This document shows positions 34,622 through 44,063 of a stretch of DNA of 64,000 bases, piece after piece. The notes below the pieces were generated by a model. It did not search any database. It saw only the letters and a list, made by a program, of their open reading frames with translations, and had not been told where the DNA came from. This DNA comes from CAJQLB01 sp905479065 (GTDB lineage Bacteria; Bacteroidota; Bacteroidia; Flavobacteriales; Flavobacteriaceae), in the NCBI GenBank assembly GCA_943846735.1, contig OX044364.1, forward strand, positions 1,178,001-1,242,000, read 5' to 3'. Each line of letters opens with the position of its first letter. Position 1 is the stretch's first letter. Position numbers and translations under genes: made by a program.

Positions 34622-35368
34622 CTAATTTTTTAAATTTTTAAAATAGGGCACATACAATTTCAAATCATTTCTAATCATTGCTGCTACGCCGTCTCCTGTT
34701 ATTGTGGCACCTGCTATTGCATCCACTTGATTATCTATCTTGTCGGAATTTAAAGGATCGTTGTTACTTTTAGAGATATCAACACCCACAAAATTTCCTG
34801 AACTATCTAACAAATGCTCTCCGATAAAATCATCCATGAAAAAACGCTCTTTAATGTTGGCCCCCAATCCAGCTGTTTCTCCCTTATGGTCAAAATAAGC
34901 TCCTAAAATCACCATATCTTGATCCATGGCAATGTAAGCCCAGACCGCATCCCATAAACCTTTTCCTCTAATTGGAACAATATAAAAGGTCTCACTGTCT
35001 TTTTCGCCAACAAATAAGGGCAGTCGTCGCTGACCACCATTTTTAATTTTAGCCTGCTCTTTTTTAACATCTATCAAATAGGCTTCGGTATCTTCAGAGA
35101 CTGAAGAACCATTGACTACAAACTGGCTTGTAATATATTTTGAAAACTCTTCTCCAACTTTATCATCTGCAACAAAAGCAACACTACTTTCTGTGTTTTC
35201 ATGAATTCCCATTGCGTAAAGAATATTTTGTTGCTTTTCAATCCTTTTGTTTTCAGTGATTTTTGGTTTAAGTGACGATGCAACAAACGCTAATAAAGAG
35301 CCTACCACCACCACCATGCCTATGGCAAAAGCAATTGTGTATATGTTTTTATCTGTTCTTTTTTCCAT
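34622..35368 (-). CDS. nqrC: Na+-NQR subunit C (covalent FMN subunit)
   Basis: A 248-residue subunit with one N-terminal membrane helix (about 12-30) and a periplasmic FMN-binding domain. The flavinylation motif is intact as DAIAGATITGDG: Thr222 is the predicted FMN acceptor, attached by ApbE, whose gene lies 5 kb away. GLGANIKERFF and the FDHKGETAGLG block match the family. The gene follows nqrB by 2 nt and precedes nqrD by 4 nt. Confidence 0.97.
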   Translation of the reverse strand: MEKRTDKNIYTIAFAIGMVVVVGSLLAFVASSLKPKITENKRIEKQQNILYAMGIHENTESSVAFVADDKVGEEFSKYITSQFVVNGSSVSEDTEAYLIDVKKEQAKIKNGGQRRLPLFVGEKDSETFYIVPIRGKGLWDAVWAYIAMDQDMVILGAYFDHKGETAGLGANIKERFFMDDFIGEHLLDSSGNFVGVDISKSNNDPLNSDKIDNQVDAIAGATITGDGVAAMIRNDLKLYVPYFKNLKN

Positions 35369-35370
35369 TA

Positions 35371-36585
35371 TTAAGCTGTTTTTACTTTAATTCGTTTTTG
35401 TCTTTGTTTTACATTTCCTTGCACGACATAGTGATCAATAGTTGGTGCAAAAACATTCATTAAAAGAATCGCTAAAAACACGCCTTCAGGATATGCTGGA
35501 TTGAAAACTCTTATCATGATAGAAATGAAACCAATTAAAAAACCATAAATCCATTTTCCTTTATTCGTTTGTGAGGCAGTCACTGGATCTGTTGCCATAT
35601 AAACAGCCCCAAATAAAATACTTCCAATAAATAAATGTTGCCAAAAATCGATACTCATCAAACCGTAAAATTTACTTGATTCTCCTATCCATCCAGCGTC
35701 GACAACACCATTGAATATGAGACCCATTGAAAGGGCACCAATCAACGTGCTCAATATAATTCTCCAACTACCTACTTTAGTGAAAATGAGAAATAAAGCT
35801 CCAAAAATAATAAGCAACTTTGATGTTTCACCAACTGAACCCGGAATGTAACCAAAAAACATATCCATAAGGTCTATGTTTGGTAGTGTTGAATTTTGAG
35901 CATAAGCCCCTAAAAGCGTTTCACCTGAAATAGCGTCTGGAGTTCCTGTTCTGGCAACAGCTTCATGCACCCATACTTTATCACCTGACATCCATGTTGG
36001 ATAAGCAAAAAACAAAAATGCTCGAATAGTAAGTGCCGGATTTAAGATATTCATTCCGGTACCTCCAAAAACTTCTTTACCTATAACAACACCAAAAACT
36101 ACAGCGACTGATAACATCCATAATGGAATGTCTACAGGTACTATGAGCGGCACCAACATACCTGTAACTAAATAGCCCTCCTCAACTTCGTGACCTTTTA
36201 TAATCGCAAAAATAAATTCCACTAATAAGCCCACACCGTATGAAACAATCACCAGTGGTAAGACCGTCCAAGATCCTACTACAAAGTTATCCCAAGTTAA
36301 AAAATTACCAAAAAGGGATGCTTCCGTTACCATCCCTTTCGCTGCATCAATCGCTGCGAAGTGCTGGTAACCTGCATTAAATATTCCAAAAATTAAACAA
36401 GGAACTAGCGCCATGATGACAATATTCATTGTTCGTTTTAAATCATCAGCGGCCTTTATGTGAGTTCCTCCGTGAGTTGTATCATTTGGCAGATACAAGA
36501 AAGTATGAATAGCATTGAATGCAGGGGCCATTTTTGTCCCCTTATACTTTTCTTTAAGATTGTGTAAATTACTTTTTAAACTCAT
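35371..36585 (-). CDS. nqrB: Na+-NQR subunit B (covalent FMN, riboflavin subunit)
   Basis: The largest membrane subunit (404 residues, about ten helices), which carries a covalent FMN and takes part in quinone reduction and Na+ coupling. Typical blocks are GKEVFGGTGMNILNPALT and MATDPVTASQTNKGKW. The expected flavinylation site reads DAISGETLLG, with Thr223 as acceptor; the usual SGAT has Glu222 in place of Ala. The ATG shares one base with the nqrA stop (TAATG), so translation is coupled. nqrC follows after 2 nt. Confidence 0.97.
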   Translation of the reverse strand: MSLKSNLHNLKEKYKGTKMAPAFNAIHTFLYLPNDTTHGGTHIKAADDLKRTMNIVIMALVPCLIFGIFNAGYQHFAAIDAAKGMVTEASLFGNFLTWDNFVVGSWTVLPLVIVSYGVGLLVEFIFAIIKGHEVEEGYLVTGMLVPLIVPVDIPLWMLSVAVVFGVVIGKEVFGGTGMNILNPALTIRAFLFFAYPTWMSGDKVWVHEAVARTGTPDAISGETLLGAYAQNSTLPNIDLMDMFFGYIPGSVGETSKLLIIFGALFLIFTKVGSWRIILSTLIGALSMGLIFNGVVDAGWIGESSKFYGLMSIDFWQHLFIGSILFGAVYMATDPVTASQTNKGKWIYGFLIGFISIMIRVFNPAYPEGVFLAILLMNVFAPTIDHYVVQGNVKQRQKRIKVKTA

Positions 36586-37940
36586 TATCCAATTTCTTTA
36601 AGCATTAAGTCTAATCCTTCTCTAATTATTTTTTGATGCGGTTGTTTTGAAACACATACAAATTCGGTTAAAGCAAAATCTTCAGGAGCAACTTCGTACA
36701 TTCCCAAAGCCTCCATCTCATCTAAATCCTTGTAAAGACAAGCCTTTAAAATTTGCATTGGATAAATATCTAAAGGAAAAACCTCTTCATATGACCCAGT
36801 GACTACAAAGGCCCTATGCTCTCCATTTGTATTGGTATTTAAATCGTACTTCTTTTTTGGATTTAACCAAGAAAATGTCAGCGCTCTTGAAGTAGACACT
36901 TTATTGAAAATAGGCTTATTCCATCCAAAAAATTCGTAGTCATCTCCCTCTGGGATTACGGAAATAACGTTACTGTAATAATCCAAATTCCCACTTGGAG
37001 ATACGTGTTTTCCAGATAAAACATTACCGGAAATTATTCTATCATTCCCATTTTTTTCAACACCATTATCATAAATAATGGTTGCTAATTCACTACCAAT
37101 TTTTGTTTTGAAATACCTAGGCTTTTTGACAGAAGACCCAGCTAAAGCGACTATACGCTCGGCATTAAATTTACCAGACAACAACAATTCTCCTATGATG
37201 ACTAAATCTTGAGCGGCAACTGTCCATACCACTTCTCCTTTATTTACGGGGTCAATTTTATTTATCAAAGTACCAACATTTCCTGATGGATGTGGTCCGG
37301 AGACTTTATGTGTAATCACACCGGTGAGACTGTCTAGTGGCGAACTTGTATTTTTACCAATTGACACATGTACTTTTCCATCAGTTAATTTGGTTAAAGC
37401 AGTTATGGCAGCTTGTAATTCGAGCTCTTTACCCTGCAAAGTGAAATCTAAATCAGCGGCCAATGGAGCTGATGCATACCCTGATATAAAAATAGATTTA
37501 GGTGACTTTTCCGGATTTGCTACCACATCATATGGCCGTTGTAAAATAAAAGGCCAACATCCCGACGAAAGCAAAGTATTTTTAATCACCTCAGGTGAAG
37601 CAGTGTCAACATCAATTTTTGAATGAGTTAAGAAGGTCTGCTTTTTATCTGCTTGAATTTTAATAGCATCAATGCGCCTTTTTGGCCCACGCTCTATCTC
37701 AACAATTTTACCAGACACTGGCGATACATATTTTATTAATTCATTTGTTTTATCATAGAAAACAGCCTCCCCTGCTTTAACAATGGCTCCTTCTTTTGCA
37801 ACCAATTTTGGTGTAACACTATGAAAATCTTCAGGCCTTATGACGCAAAAATTACTGAATATAGCTTGTTCAACAGTCTTTTCAGCTTCGCCTTTTAAGT
37901 TTATATTAAGACCTTTTTTTATTTTAATGTCGTTTGACAT
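36585..37940 (-). CDS. nqrA: Na+-NQR subunit A
   Basis: The peripheral cytoplasmic subunit of Na+-NQR (451 residues, normal length), linked in other bacteria to quinone binding. Family blocks are IKKGLNINLKGEAE at the start, FCVIRPEDFHSVTPKLV, GAIVKAGEAVFYDK, and GPHPSGNVGTLINKIDPVNKGE. It is the first gene of the six-gene operon, with two -7 boxes 36-52 nt upstream. The complex would feed electrons to menaquinone, made with help from the menG gene at 51200. Confidence 0.98.
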   Translation of the reverse strand: MSNDIKIKKGLNINLKGEAEKTVEQAIFSNFCVIRPEDFHSVTPKLVAKEGAIVKAGEAVFYDKTNELIKYVSPVSGKIVEIERGPKRRIDAIKIQADKKQTFLTHSKIDVDTASPEVIKNTLLSSGCWPFILQRPYDVVANPEKSPKSIFISGYASAPLAADLDFTLQGKELELQAAITALTKLTDGKVHVSIGKNTSSPLDSLTGVITHKVSGPHPSGNVGTLINKIDPVNKGEVVWTVAAQDLVIIGELLLSGKFNAERIVALAGSSVKKPRYFKTKIGSELATIIYDNGVEKNGNDRIISGNVLSGKHVSPSGNLDYYSNVISVIPEGDDYEFFGWNKPIFNKVSTSRALTFSWLNPKKKYDLNTNTNGEHRAFVVTGSYEEVFPLDIYPMQILKACLYKDLDEMEALGMYEVAPEDFALTEFVCVSKQPHQKIIREGLDLMLKEIG

Positions 37941-37976
37941 AATTTATATTTTGAAATTAGTTATCAAAAATCCGTG

Positions 37977-38009
37977 CAAAAATACAAATTTATTACGCAG
38001 TTTTCACAA
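37977..38009 (-). promoter_or_regulatory. Promoter of the nqrABCDEF operon
   Basis: Minus-strand TATTTTTG (37977-37984) is preceded, 22 nt upstream, by TTG at 38007-38009, a complete -33/-7 pair by the Bacteroidota consensus. A second full match, TAAATTTG, abuts it at 37985-37992 and could give an alternative start. Confidence 0.6.
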
Positions 38010-38151
38010 TAAATTTGGATATTTTTGACCAAAATGACTCTTATAAAAACAATTTAATTACACGGTAAAGTCAGGCACAAAAGTTGAAAAAACCTTACAC
38101 AAAACAAATCTTAATGATTTCCCCTAATCTAGGCACAATCCGTAATTTAAT

Positions 38152-38159
38152 TATCTTTG
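38152..38159 (+). promoter_or_regulatory. -7 promoter box for the T9SS plug gene
   Basis: TATCTTTG fits TAnnTTTG and ends 19 nt before the ATG at 38179. Confidence 0.55.
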
Positions 38160-38178
38160 TTTTAAATGTAATCAAACC

Positions 38179-39426
38179 ATGAAATTAAATTATCTCTTAG
38201 CACCCATACTGTTGTTGGTACAATTTTCTTTTGGTCAAGTTGTATCAGAAATAAATCCTCCGCAATTTATTAAAACCATCACTTTCAAAAGCAACTCTGC
38301 TCAAAGTGAATTACCGATCTTAAAATTAGGTGAAAGTTTAAGTCTTGAATTCGATGTTTTAAACGGTGATGAAGCAGATTTCTATTATGTTATTGACCAT
38401 TATAATTATGATTGGACCCCCTCGAGTCTTGTGAAATCAAGATATCTCGAAGGATTTGACGATCAAAGAATTGTTAACTATGAAAATTCTTTTAACACAT
38501 ACCAACTCTACTCTCACTACAATTTAAAAATCCCAAATAAACAAACTCGAATTCTAGTATCAGGCAACTACATGATTAAAATATTTGATGACTTTGGTGA
38601 ACTCATGTTTAGTCGAAAATTCATGGTTTATGAGGACCTTACCTCAGTTGGTGTTGCACTGAGGCGCTCAAGAAATGTGAAACACATTCATCAAAAGCAA
38701 TCGGTAGATATTACAATTGCATCACGAAATTTGAACTTTATAAATCCCAAACAAACAGTTCATGTCATGATTGTTCAAAACAACAATCTCAGCACTGCAA
38801 TAACTGGTTTAAAACCACAATATACTTTGGGAAATCAACTCATTTACAAGTATGATACTGAGTCAAGCTTTTGGGCCGGCAATGAATATTTATTTTTTGA
38901 AAATAAAAATGTCAGAGGAGCTAATATTGGCGTACAATATTTTGATTTAAAAGATGTATATCACAACTATCTGTACACTGATATCGTGCGAGCCGATAGG
39001 CCGTACACCTATAATCCTGATATCAACGGTAATTTTCAAATTACGGCGTTAAACACTGATAATATTTCGATTGAAGCAGACTATACAGTCATTCATTTTT
39101 CTCTACAACATCCTGAAATTTTTGACAACCAAAATATTCATATTTATGGCAATTTTAATAATTATCAAATCAGTGATAATACGCTCATGATTTTTAATAA
39201 ATTTTCCGGCTTTTATGAAAAATCATTACTTTTAAAACAAGGATTTTACAATTATAAATATGTGCTTGTTGATAACGATAGCACAATTGACGAAGGCGCC
39301 ATCAGCGGTAACTTTGATCAAACAGAGAACAATTACAAAGTTTTGGTTTATTATAGGAGTTTAGGAGGTATTTATGATAAAATTGTCGGCGTTGGTGAAG
39401 CTTCATCGATTTTAATTACCAATTAA
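38179..39426 (+). CDS. Type IX secretion system plug protein (DUF5103)
   Basis: A 415-residue exported protein of the DUF5103 family. In Flavobacterium johnsoniae a member of this family was seen as the Plug that closes the periplasmic end of the SprA translocon of the type IX secretion system. A signal peptide (about 1-19) precedes beta-rich domains. Typical features are the early ISEINPPQFIKTITF-like segment (VVSEINPPQFIKTI), the YVIDHYNYDW block and FDDFGELMFSRKF. The gene has its own promoter and lies 70 nt ahead of apaG, a pairing I recall from other Flavobacteriia. Confidence 0.88.
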   Translation: MKLNYLLAPILLLVQFSFGQVVSEINPPQFIKTITFKSNSAQSELPILKLGESLSLEFDVLNGDEADFYYVIDHYNYDWTPSSLVKSRYLEGFDDQRIVNYENSFNTYQLYSHYNLKIPNKQTRILVSGNYMIKIFDDFGELMFSRKFMVYEDLTSVGVALRRSRNVKHIHQKQSVDITIASRNLNFINPKQTVHVMIVQNNNLSTAITGLKPQYTLGNQLIYKYDTESSFWAGNEYLFFENKNVRGANIGVQYFDLKDVYHNYLYTDIVRADRPYTYNPDINGNFQITALNTDNISIEADYTVIHFSLQHPEIFDNQNIHIYGNFNNYQISDNTLMIFNKFSGFYEKSLLLKQGFYNYKYVLVDNDSTIDEGAISGNFDQTENNYKVLVYYRSLGGIYDKIVGVGEASSILITN

Positions 39427-39459
39427 CCAACGAGGTCGTTAATTTAAAGTTGTTTTCTT

Positions 39460-39467
39460 TAACTTTG
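39460..39467 (+). promoter_or_regulatory. -7 promoter box for apaG
   Basis: TAACTTTG, full consensus. It ends 2 nt before the GTG at 39470 that opens the longest frame, which argues for the downstream GTG at 39497 as the true start with a leader of about 25 nt. Confidence 0.55.
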
Positions 39468-39496
39468 CTGTGAATTCTAATACTTTCCAATTCAAC

Positions 39497-39883
39497 GTGG
39501 TTCAACAAATAACTAAAGGAATTAAAATTTGCGTAGAAACTAAGTACGAAGGAACTTTCTATAAAAATTATGAAGTTCATTTTGCATTCGCTTACACAGT
39601 TACTATCGAAAACCAAAGCAATGATTCTGTTCAGCTTGAGTCTAGATATTGGCAAGTTTTTGATGCTTTAAACAACATGGAGCTCGTTGAAGGAGAGGGT
39701 GTCATTGGTAAAAAGCCTATTTTAAACCCTGGGGACGCTCACAGCTATACCTCCGGGTGCCTTTTAACCTCACCTTTTGGTGCAATGGACGGTCATTACA
39801 ATATGGTAAATTTCACAACAGGTGAAAATTTTAAAGTATCCATTCCCAACTTCAAACTAAGTGCACACTTCGCGCTTAATTAA
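39497..39883 (+). CDS. apaG: ApaG domain protein
   Basis: ApaG is a small beta-sandwich protein, linked genetically to Co2+/Mg2+ resistance in enterobacteria; its biochemical role is unsettled. Starting at the GTG at 39497 gives 128 residues (MVQQITKGIKI), the normal family length. The frame also extends to a GTG at 39470, which is unlikely given the -7 box at 39460-39467. Family blocks are YTVTIENQSNDSVQLESRYW, EGVIGKKPILNPG and SGCLLTSPFGAMDGHY. It is on the same strand as the plug gene upstream but has its own promoter. Confidence 0.93.
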   Translation: MVQQITKGIKICVETKYEGTFYKNYEVHFAFAYTVTIENQSNDSVQLESRYWQVFDALNNMELVEGEGVIGKKPILNPGDAHSYTSGCLLTSPFGAMDGHYNMVNFTTGENFKVSIPNFKLSAHFALN

Positions 39884-39981
39884 TTTTTTTTTCAAAAATA
39901 TACAGGTAATTCTTTCCAATGTATCTTGTAAATCTCAAAAAGTTATTACAACACTTTTCATTTTGAATTTCATAACAATTC

Positions 39982-40015
39982 TTGAGTTTAATATTTTGAA
40001 AAAGTCGTAACTTTG
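39982..40015 (+). promoter_or_regulatory. Promoter of pruA
   Basis: TAACTTTG (40008-40015) is preceded by TTG at 39982-39984 with 23 nt between them, a complete -33/-7 pair. The ATG lies 30 nt downstream. The box is identical to the apaG one. Confidence 0.6.
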
Positions 40016-40045
40016 CAACCACTTTAATTTTAATAATACGATATT

Positions 40046-41674
40046 ATGGGAAAAGGATTTTTTCAAGTTCCAGTAGCGGTAAATGAACCTGTTAAAAGCT
40101 ATGCTCCAGGGTCTCCAGAACGAAAAGCTGTTTTAACAGCATATAACACCATGTTCAATAGTTCCACAGACATCCCAATGTACATCAATGGGAAAGATGT
40201 TACAACTGAAAACACAAGAAAAATATCACCTCCTCATGATCATCAACACATCGTTGGTCAGTATCACCTAGCTGAGATATTACATATTGAAGAAGCGATA
40301 TCAACAGCTTTGGAAGCAAGAAAAGAATGGTCAAAGATGCCATGGGAACAACGTGCCGGTATTTTTTTAAAAGCTGCCGAATTAATCGCAGGGCCATACA
40401 GAGCAAAAATTAATGCAGCAACTATGATTGCCCAATCAAAAACAGTTCACCAAGCTGAAATTGACGCAGCATGTGAATTGATTGATTTCCTGCGTTTCAA
40501 TGTGCAATTTATGACAGACATCTATTGCGAACAACCAGATAGTACGAGTGATGCATGGAATCGCATTGAATACAGGCCTCTGGAAGGTTTTACATATGCG
40601 GTGACACCATTTAATTTTACTGCTATTGCTGGTAATCTTCCTGCTTGTATGGCTTTAATGGGAAATGTTGTTGTATGGAAACCGAGTGACAGTCAAGTGT
40701 ACTCAGCTAAAATAATAATGGATGTCTTCAGAGAAGCTGGGGTACCTGCGGGTGTTATCAATGTCGTTTTCGGTGATCCTGTAATGATTACAAATACTGT
40801 TTTGGCTAGTACAGATTTTTCTGGACTACATTTTACGGGTTCAACCTTTATATTTAAAGAACTATGGAAACAAATTGGCAATAACATTCATAAGTATAAA
40901 ACATATCCTCGAATTGTAGGTGAAACTGGCGGTAAAGATTTTATCATCGCTCATAAAACCGCAAACTCTAAACAAGTTGCAACAGCGATTACGAGAGGAG
41001 CTTTTGAGTTTCAAGGTCAGAAATGTAGTGCTGCATCTCGAGCTTACATTTCTTCAAACCTATGGAAGGATGTGAAAAAATACCTTCTAGAAGACATCAA
41101 ATCATTAAAAATGGGATCTCCTGAAAACCTGAGTAATTTCATGACAGCTGTAATTCATGAGGGATCATTTGATAAGCTCGCAACATTTATCGACCAAGCG
41201 AAAGCTGATGCTAACGCTGAAGTTATTGCCGGGGGGGGTTATGATAAAAGTAAAGGTTATTTTGTTGAACCAACTGTCATTGTAGTAAAAGATGCCAAAT
41301 ATACAACCATGTGTACCGAGCTTTTTGGTCCGGTAATAACAATATTTATTTATGATGACAATGATTTTGAAGCAACACTTAAACTCGTTGACGAAACCAG
41401 TGAATATGCGCTAACAGGTGCCATTTTAGCAACGGATAGGTATGCTATTAACCAGGCAACAAAAGCATTAGAAAACTGTGCTGGCAACTTCTACATAAAT
41501 GATAAGCCTACTGGCGCTGTCGTTGGACAGCAACCTTTTGGGGGTGCGAGAGCCTCTGGAACTAACGATAAAGCAGGGAGTGCTCAAAACTTGTTGAGAT
41601 GGGTTTCACCAAGAATGATAAAAGAAACATTTGTCACACCGATAGACTACAGATATCCTTTTTTAGAAAAATAA
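40046..41674 (+). CDS. pruA: L-glutamate gamma-semialdehyde dehydrogenase
   Basis: The second enzyme of proline catabolism: it oxidises glutamate semialdehyde (pyrroline-5-carboxylate) to glutamate with NAD. The 542-residue protein is the monofunctional form of Bacteroidota, without the PutA proline dehydrogenase domain. It has the ALDH catalytic Cys327 in FQGQKCSAASRAY, the RIVGETGGKDF block, TPFNFTAIAGNLP, and the C-terminal GQQPFGGARASGTNDKAG motif specific to this group. A proline dehydrogenase gene is not in the window. It has a clear promoter of its own, and the next gene starts 32 nt downstream. Confidence 0.97.
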   Translation: MGKGFFQVPVAVNEPVKSYAPGSPERKAVLTAYNTMFNSSTDIPMYINGKDVTTENTRKISPPHDHQHIVGQYHLAEILHIEEAISTALEARKEWSKMPWEQRAGIFLKAAELIAGPYRAKINAATMIAQSKTVHQAEIDAACELIDFLRFNVQFMTDIYCEQPDSTSDAWNRIEYRPLEGFTYAVTPFNFTAIAGNLPACMALMGNVVVWKPSDSQVYSAKIIMDVFREAGVPAGVINVVFGDPVMITNTVLASTDFSGLHFTGSTFIFKELWKQIGNNIHKYKTYPRIVGETGGKDFIIAHKTANSKQVATAITRGAFEFQGQKCSAASRAYISSNLWKDVKKYLLEDIKSLKMGSPENLSNFMTAVIHEGSFDKLATFIDQAKADANAEVIAGGGYDKSKGYFVEPTVIVVKDAKYTTMCTELFGPVITIFIYDDNDFEATLKLVDETSEYALTGAILATDRYAINQATKALENCAGNFYINDKPTGAVVGQQPFGGARASGTNDKAGSAQNLLRWVSPRMIKETFVTPIDYRYPFLEK

Positions 41675-41706
41675 TTTGTTGTACTTTTAAATTGTAACAT
41701 ATCTTC

Positions 41707-44049
41707 ATGAGAAGTTTCTGCGCACTTATATTTACATTGATGTCTTTGGTTGTTTCCTCACAAGAACAATTCGATTTTTTGGATAAATCTGATATGCAAA
41801 CATCGGTATTATTTTTAAACTTTCCAGTCATAGACATCGGAGTGTACCAGAATAATATCAATAATTACTATTCGTTTTTACAAGCCTACAAAGCGATTTC
41901 TAGCCATGATTTAAAAATGCGTTTACTAGATTTTCAGCGTTTTAAAGAACTCATTGAAAAAGAACCTTCCAATGTTGTCAAACTTGGTGTACTACACAGC
42001 GATTATGAAGTAATAAAACCTGATGCATTCACTAGTGGTGATATTAACGTGAATGATGCAGGATACGTTGTGAAATCAAATAATGACACATCAATTTTTG
42101 ATAAAAAAACACTGTCGATAGTTACTCCCTTAAAAACAAAACACAAGGGACTTCAAACAGAATTTATACTGAAAGAACACGATGTTATTAATATTTCCCA
42201 AGATGAGATTACCTCAATCAAAATAAACTTTAATGATGGCAATGGTTTCGTAAATGTTAGAACCAATACCATTATTCCAATTGAATATAGTGCTCAAGGA
42301 CTTAAAAAAATAACGACAAAATTAACTTTTTCTAATGGGCAAATAAAGACAAGTTTCTCCAAAATTAAAATCTTTTACTCATCATCTGATTTAAAGAATT
42401 TATATAACAGAGTAATACAAGAATTGCCCGCCTCAAACAACACCTATACTGTGGTACCTAATTTATCTCCATACGGTGTTAATAATGATGTTGGTAAAGC
42501 AGAGTATGATATTTTCTTAAGTACGGATGGTGTGCTTGACAAGCCTATTTTTTTAATTGACGGATTTGATCCAGGAGACTCACGTGATATTCTTGGCCTG
42601 TATGATCTTTTAAATTTTGATGATTTTGGTGAAACATCCAATCTTGCCGATGTATTAAGAGCACAAGGGTTTGATGTTGTTATTTTAAACTTTCCCGTAT
42701 ACCTACGAGAATCAGACATGATTGAAATTGATGGTGGAGCAGATTTTATTGAACGTAACGCAATGCTCTTGGTTGAATTAATTCAAATTATTAATAACAT
42801 CAAAGTAGGGAGTGAGCAAAATGTTATCATCGGCCCAAGCATGGGAGGCTTAATATCTCGTTACGCTTTAAGTTACATGGAATCTCAAAATTTAAATCAT
42901 GACACAAGACTTTGGATTTCTTTTGACGCACCTCATCTTGGGGCAAATGTCCCCATAGGTTTTCAATATTTATTTAACAATCTTGCTTACAATTTGGATC
43001 TCGGTGGCTTAGGAGGTGATCAAAGTGTTATTGCGTTGCAACCGTTAATAGATGGCATGCTGAAATCTCCTGCTGCACGTCAAATGCTTGTCGATCAGTT
43101 TGAACCCCATCTTGACACTTCAATAATTACACCTACCGCACACCCTTATCATGATTTATTTTATGCACAAATGAATTCGTTATCAACCTCAGGCTACCCA
43201 GAGCTTACAAGAAACATCTCTGTTATAAATGGAAGTGGTATAAATAGAAGATATCCGGATGTGAACGGTTCCGATATCCTACCTAACAGAGAAGTATTAA
43301 ATACTACCATTCAAATTGAGGCAGGAATCACGGATGCTACATTCAAAACACGCTTTACTCCTTACAATTCAAATTCAAACGAGTCTAGTTTTGTTTACAT
43401 CGATACCGTTTGGATATGTTTTTGTGATTTAACCTTAACAGAGAATTCAGAATCTTTTCCCTATTCAGACGGGGTAGACGCTGCTTCAGGAGGGCTTTTT
43501 AATATTGCAGATTTAAATGGCGACATTGAATCTGATCCATTAATTGATAGTTTTTTAGGGGCCTTACAAACAGATTACTTTAATTTTATACCAACAATTA
43601 GCAGTATGGCTCTTGAGGTCACGGATAATGAAATTGATTGGTTTCACACCCCTGCTAATGTAGAAACAAAAAGTGTCAACAACCTAACGCCTTTTGATAA
43701 TTGGTACATGCCAGACAACAATGAACCACATGTTACATTAACACAATCAAATGTTGACTTTACTCTTTCTGAAATTATACAAGAAACATTAACCTTAAAT
43801 GAATCAAAGGTCCATAACCTTTTTAAAATAGAACAAAATCCAATTCAAAAAGATCTTGTTATTCTTGCGAAACAATTTACTCCCAATGTGACACTAAGGA
43901 TTACAGATGTCACAGGTAAAACACTGTTAGATTTAAAAACATCTCTTGAGATGAGAACACTTTTACCTTTAACTCTCGGGTCAGGTTTATACGTGTTAAG
44001 GATAACTTCAGGAACCAATTCCTATCAAACTAAACTCATTATTGAATAA
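41707..44049 (+). CDS. Secreted alpha/beta hydrolase with T9SS type A sorting domain
   Basis: A 780-residue exported protein. A signal peptide (about 1-18) is followed by a long N-terminal region of unknown fold, an alpha/beta hydrolase core, and a C-terminal sorting domain (about 710-780). That domain begins KIEQNPIQKDL and includes LRITDVTGKTLLDL and SGLYVLRI, the signature recognised by the type IX secretion system. The hydrolase core has IFLIDGFDPGDSR and the nucleophile elbow GPSMGG with Ser378. Its arrangement resembles secreted lipases/esterases, but the substrate is unknown. It lies 32 nt after pruA and converges on rsmG with a 14-nt gap. Confidence 0.88.
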   Translation: MRSFCALIFTLMSLVVSSQEQFDFLDKSDMQTSVLFLNFPVIDIGVYQNNINNYYSFLQAYKAISSHDLKMRLLDFQRFKELIEKEPSNVVKLGVLHSDYEVIKPDAFTSGDINVNDAGYVVKSNNDTSIFDKKTLSIVTPLKTKHKGLQTEFILKEHDVINISQDEITSIKINFNDGNGFVNVRTNTIIPIEYSAQGLKKITTKLTFSNGQIKTSFSKIKIFYSSSDLKNLYNRVIQELPASNNTYTVVPNLSPYGVNNDVGKAEYDIFLSTDGVLDKPIFLIDGFDPGDSRDILGLYDLLNFDDFGETSNLADVLRAQGFDVVILNFPVYLRESDMIEIDGGADFIERNAMLLVELIQIINNIKVGSEQNVIIGPSMGGLISRYALSYMESQNLNHDTRLWISFDAPHLGANVPIGFQYLFNNLAYNLDLGGLGGDQSVIALQPLIDGMLKSPAARQMLVDQFEPHLDTSIITPTAHPYHDLFYAQMNSLSTSGYPELTRNISVINGSGINRRYPDVNGSDILPNREVLNTTIQIEAGITDATFKTRFTPYNSNSNESSFVYIDTVWICFCDLTLTENSESFPYSDGVDAASGGLFNIADLNGDIESDPLIDSFLGALQTDYFNFIPTISSMALEVTDNEIDWFHTPANVETKSVNNLTPFDNWYMPDNNEPHVTLTQSNVDFTLSEIIQETLTLNESKVHNLFKIEQNPIQKDLVILAKQFTPNVTLRITDVTGKTLLDLKTSLEMRTLLPLTLGSGLYVLRITSGTNSYQTKLIIE

Positions 44050-44063
44050 TAAATTTATTTGGT

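Noticed and set aside
36585..37940. Idea that the nqr region encodes the related RNF complex
   Set aside because: NqrA is present and NqrF has the ferredoxin-reductase layout; no RnfB/RnfC-type cysteine-rich subunits are seen.
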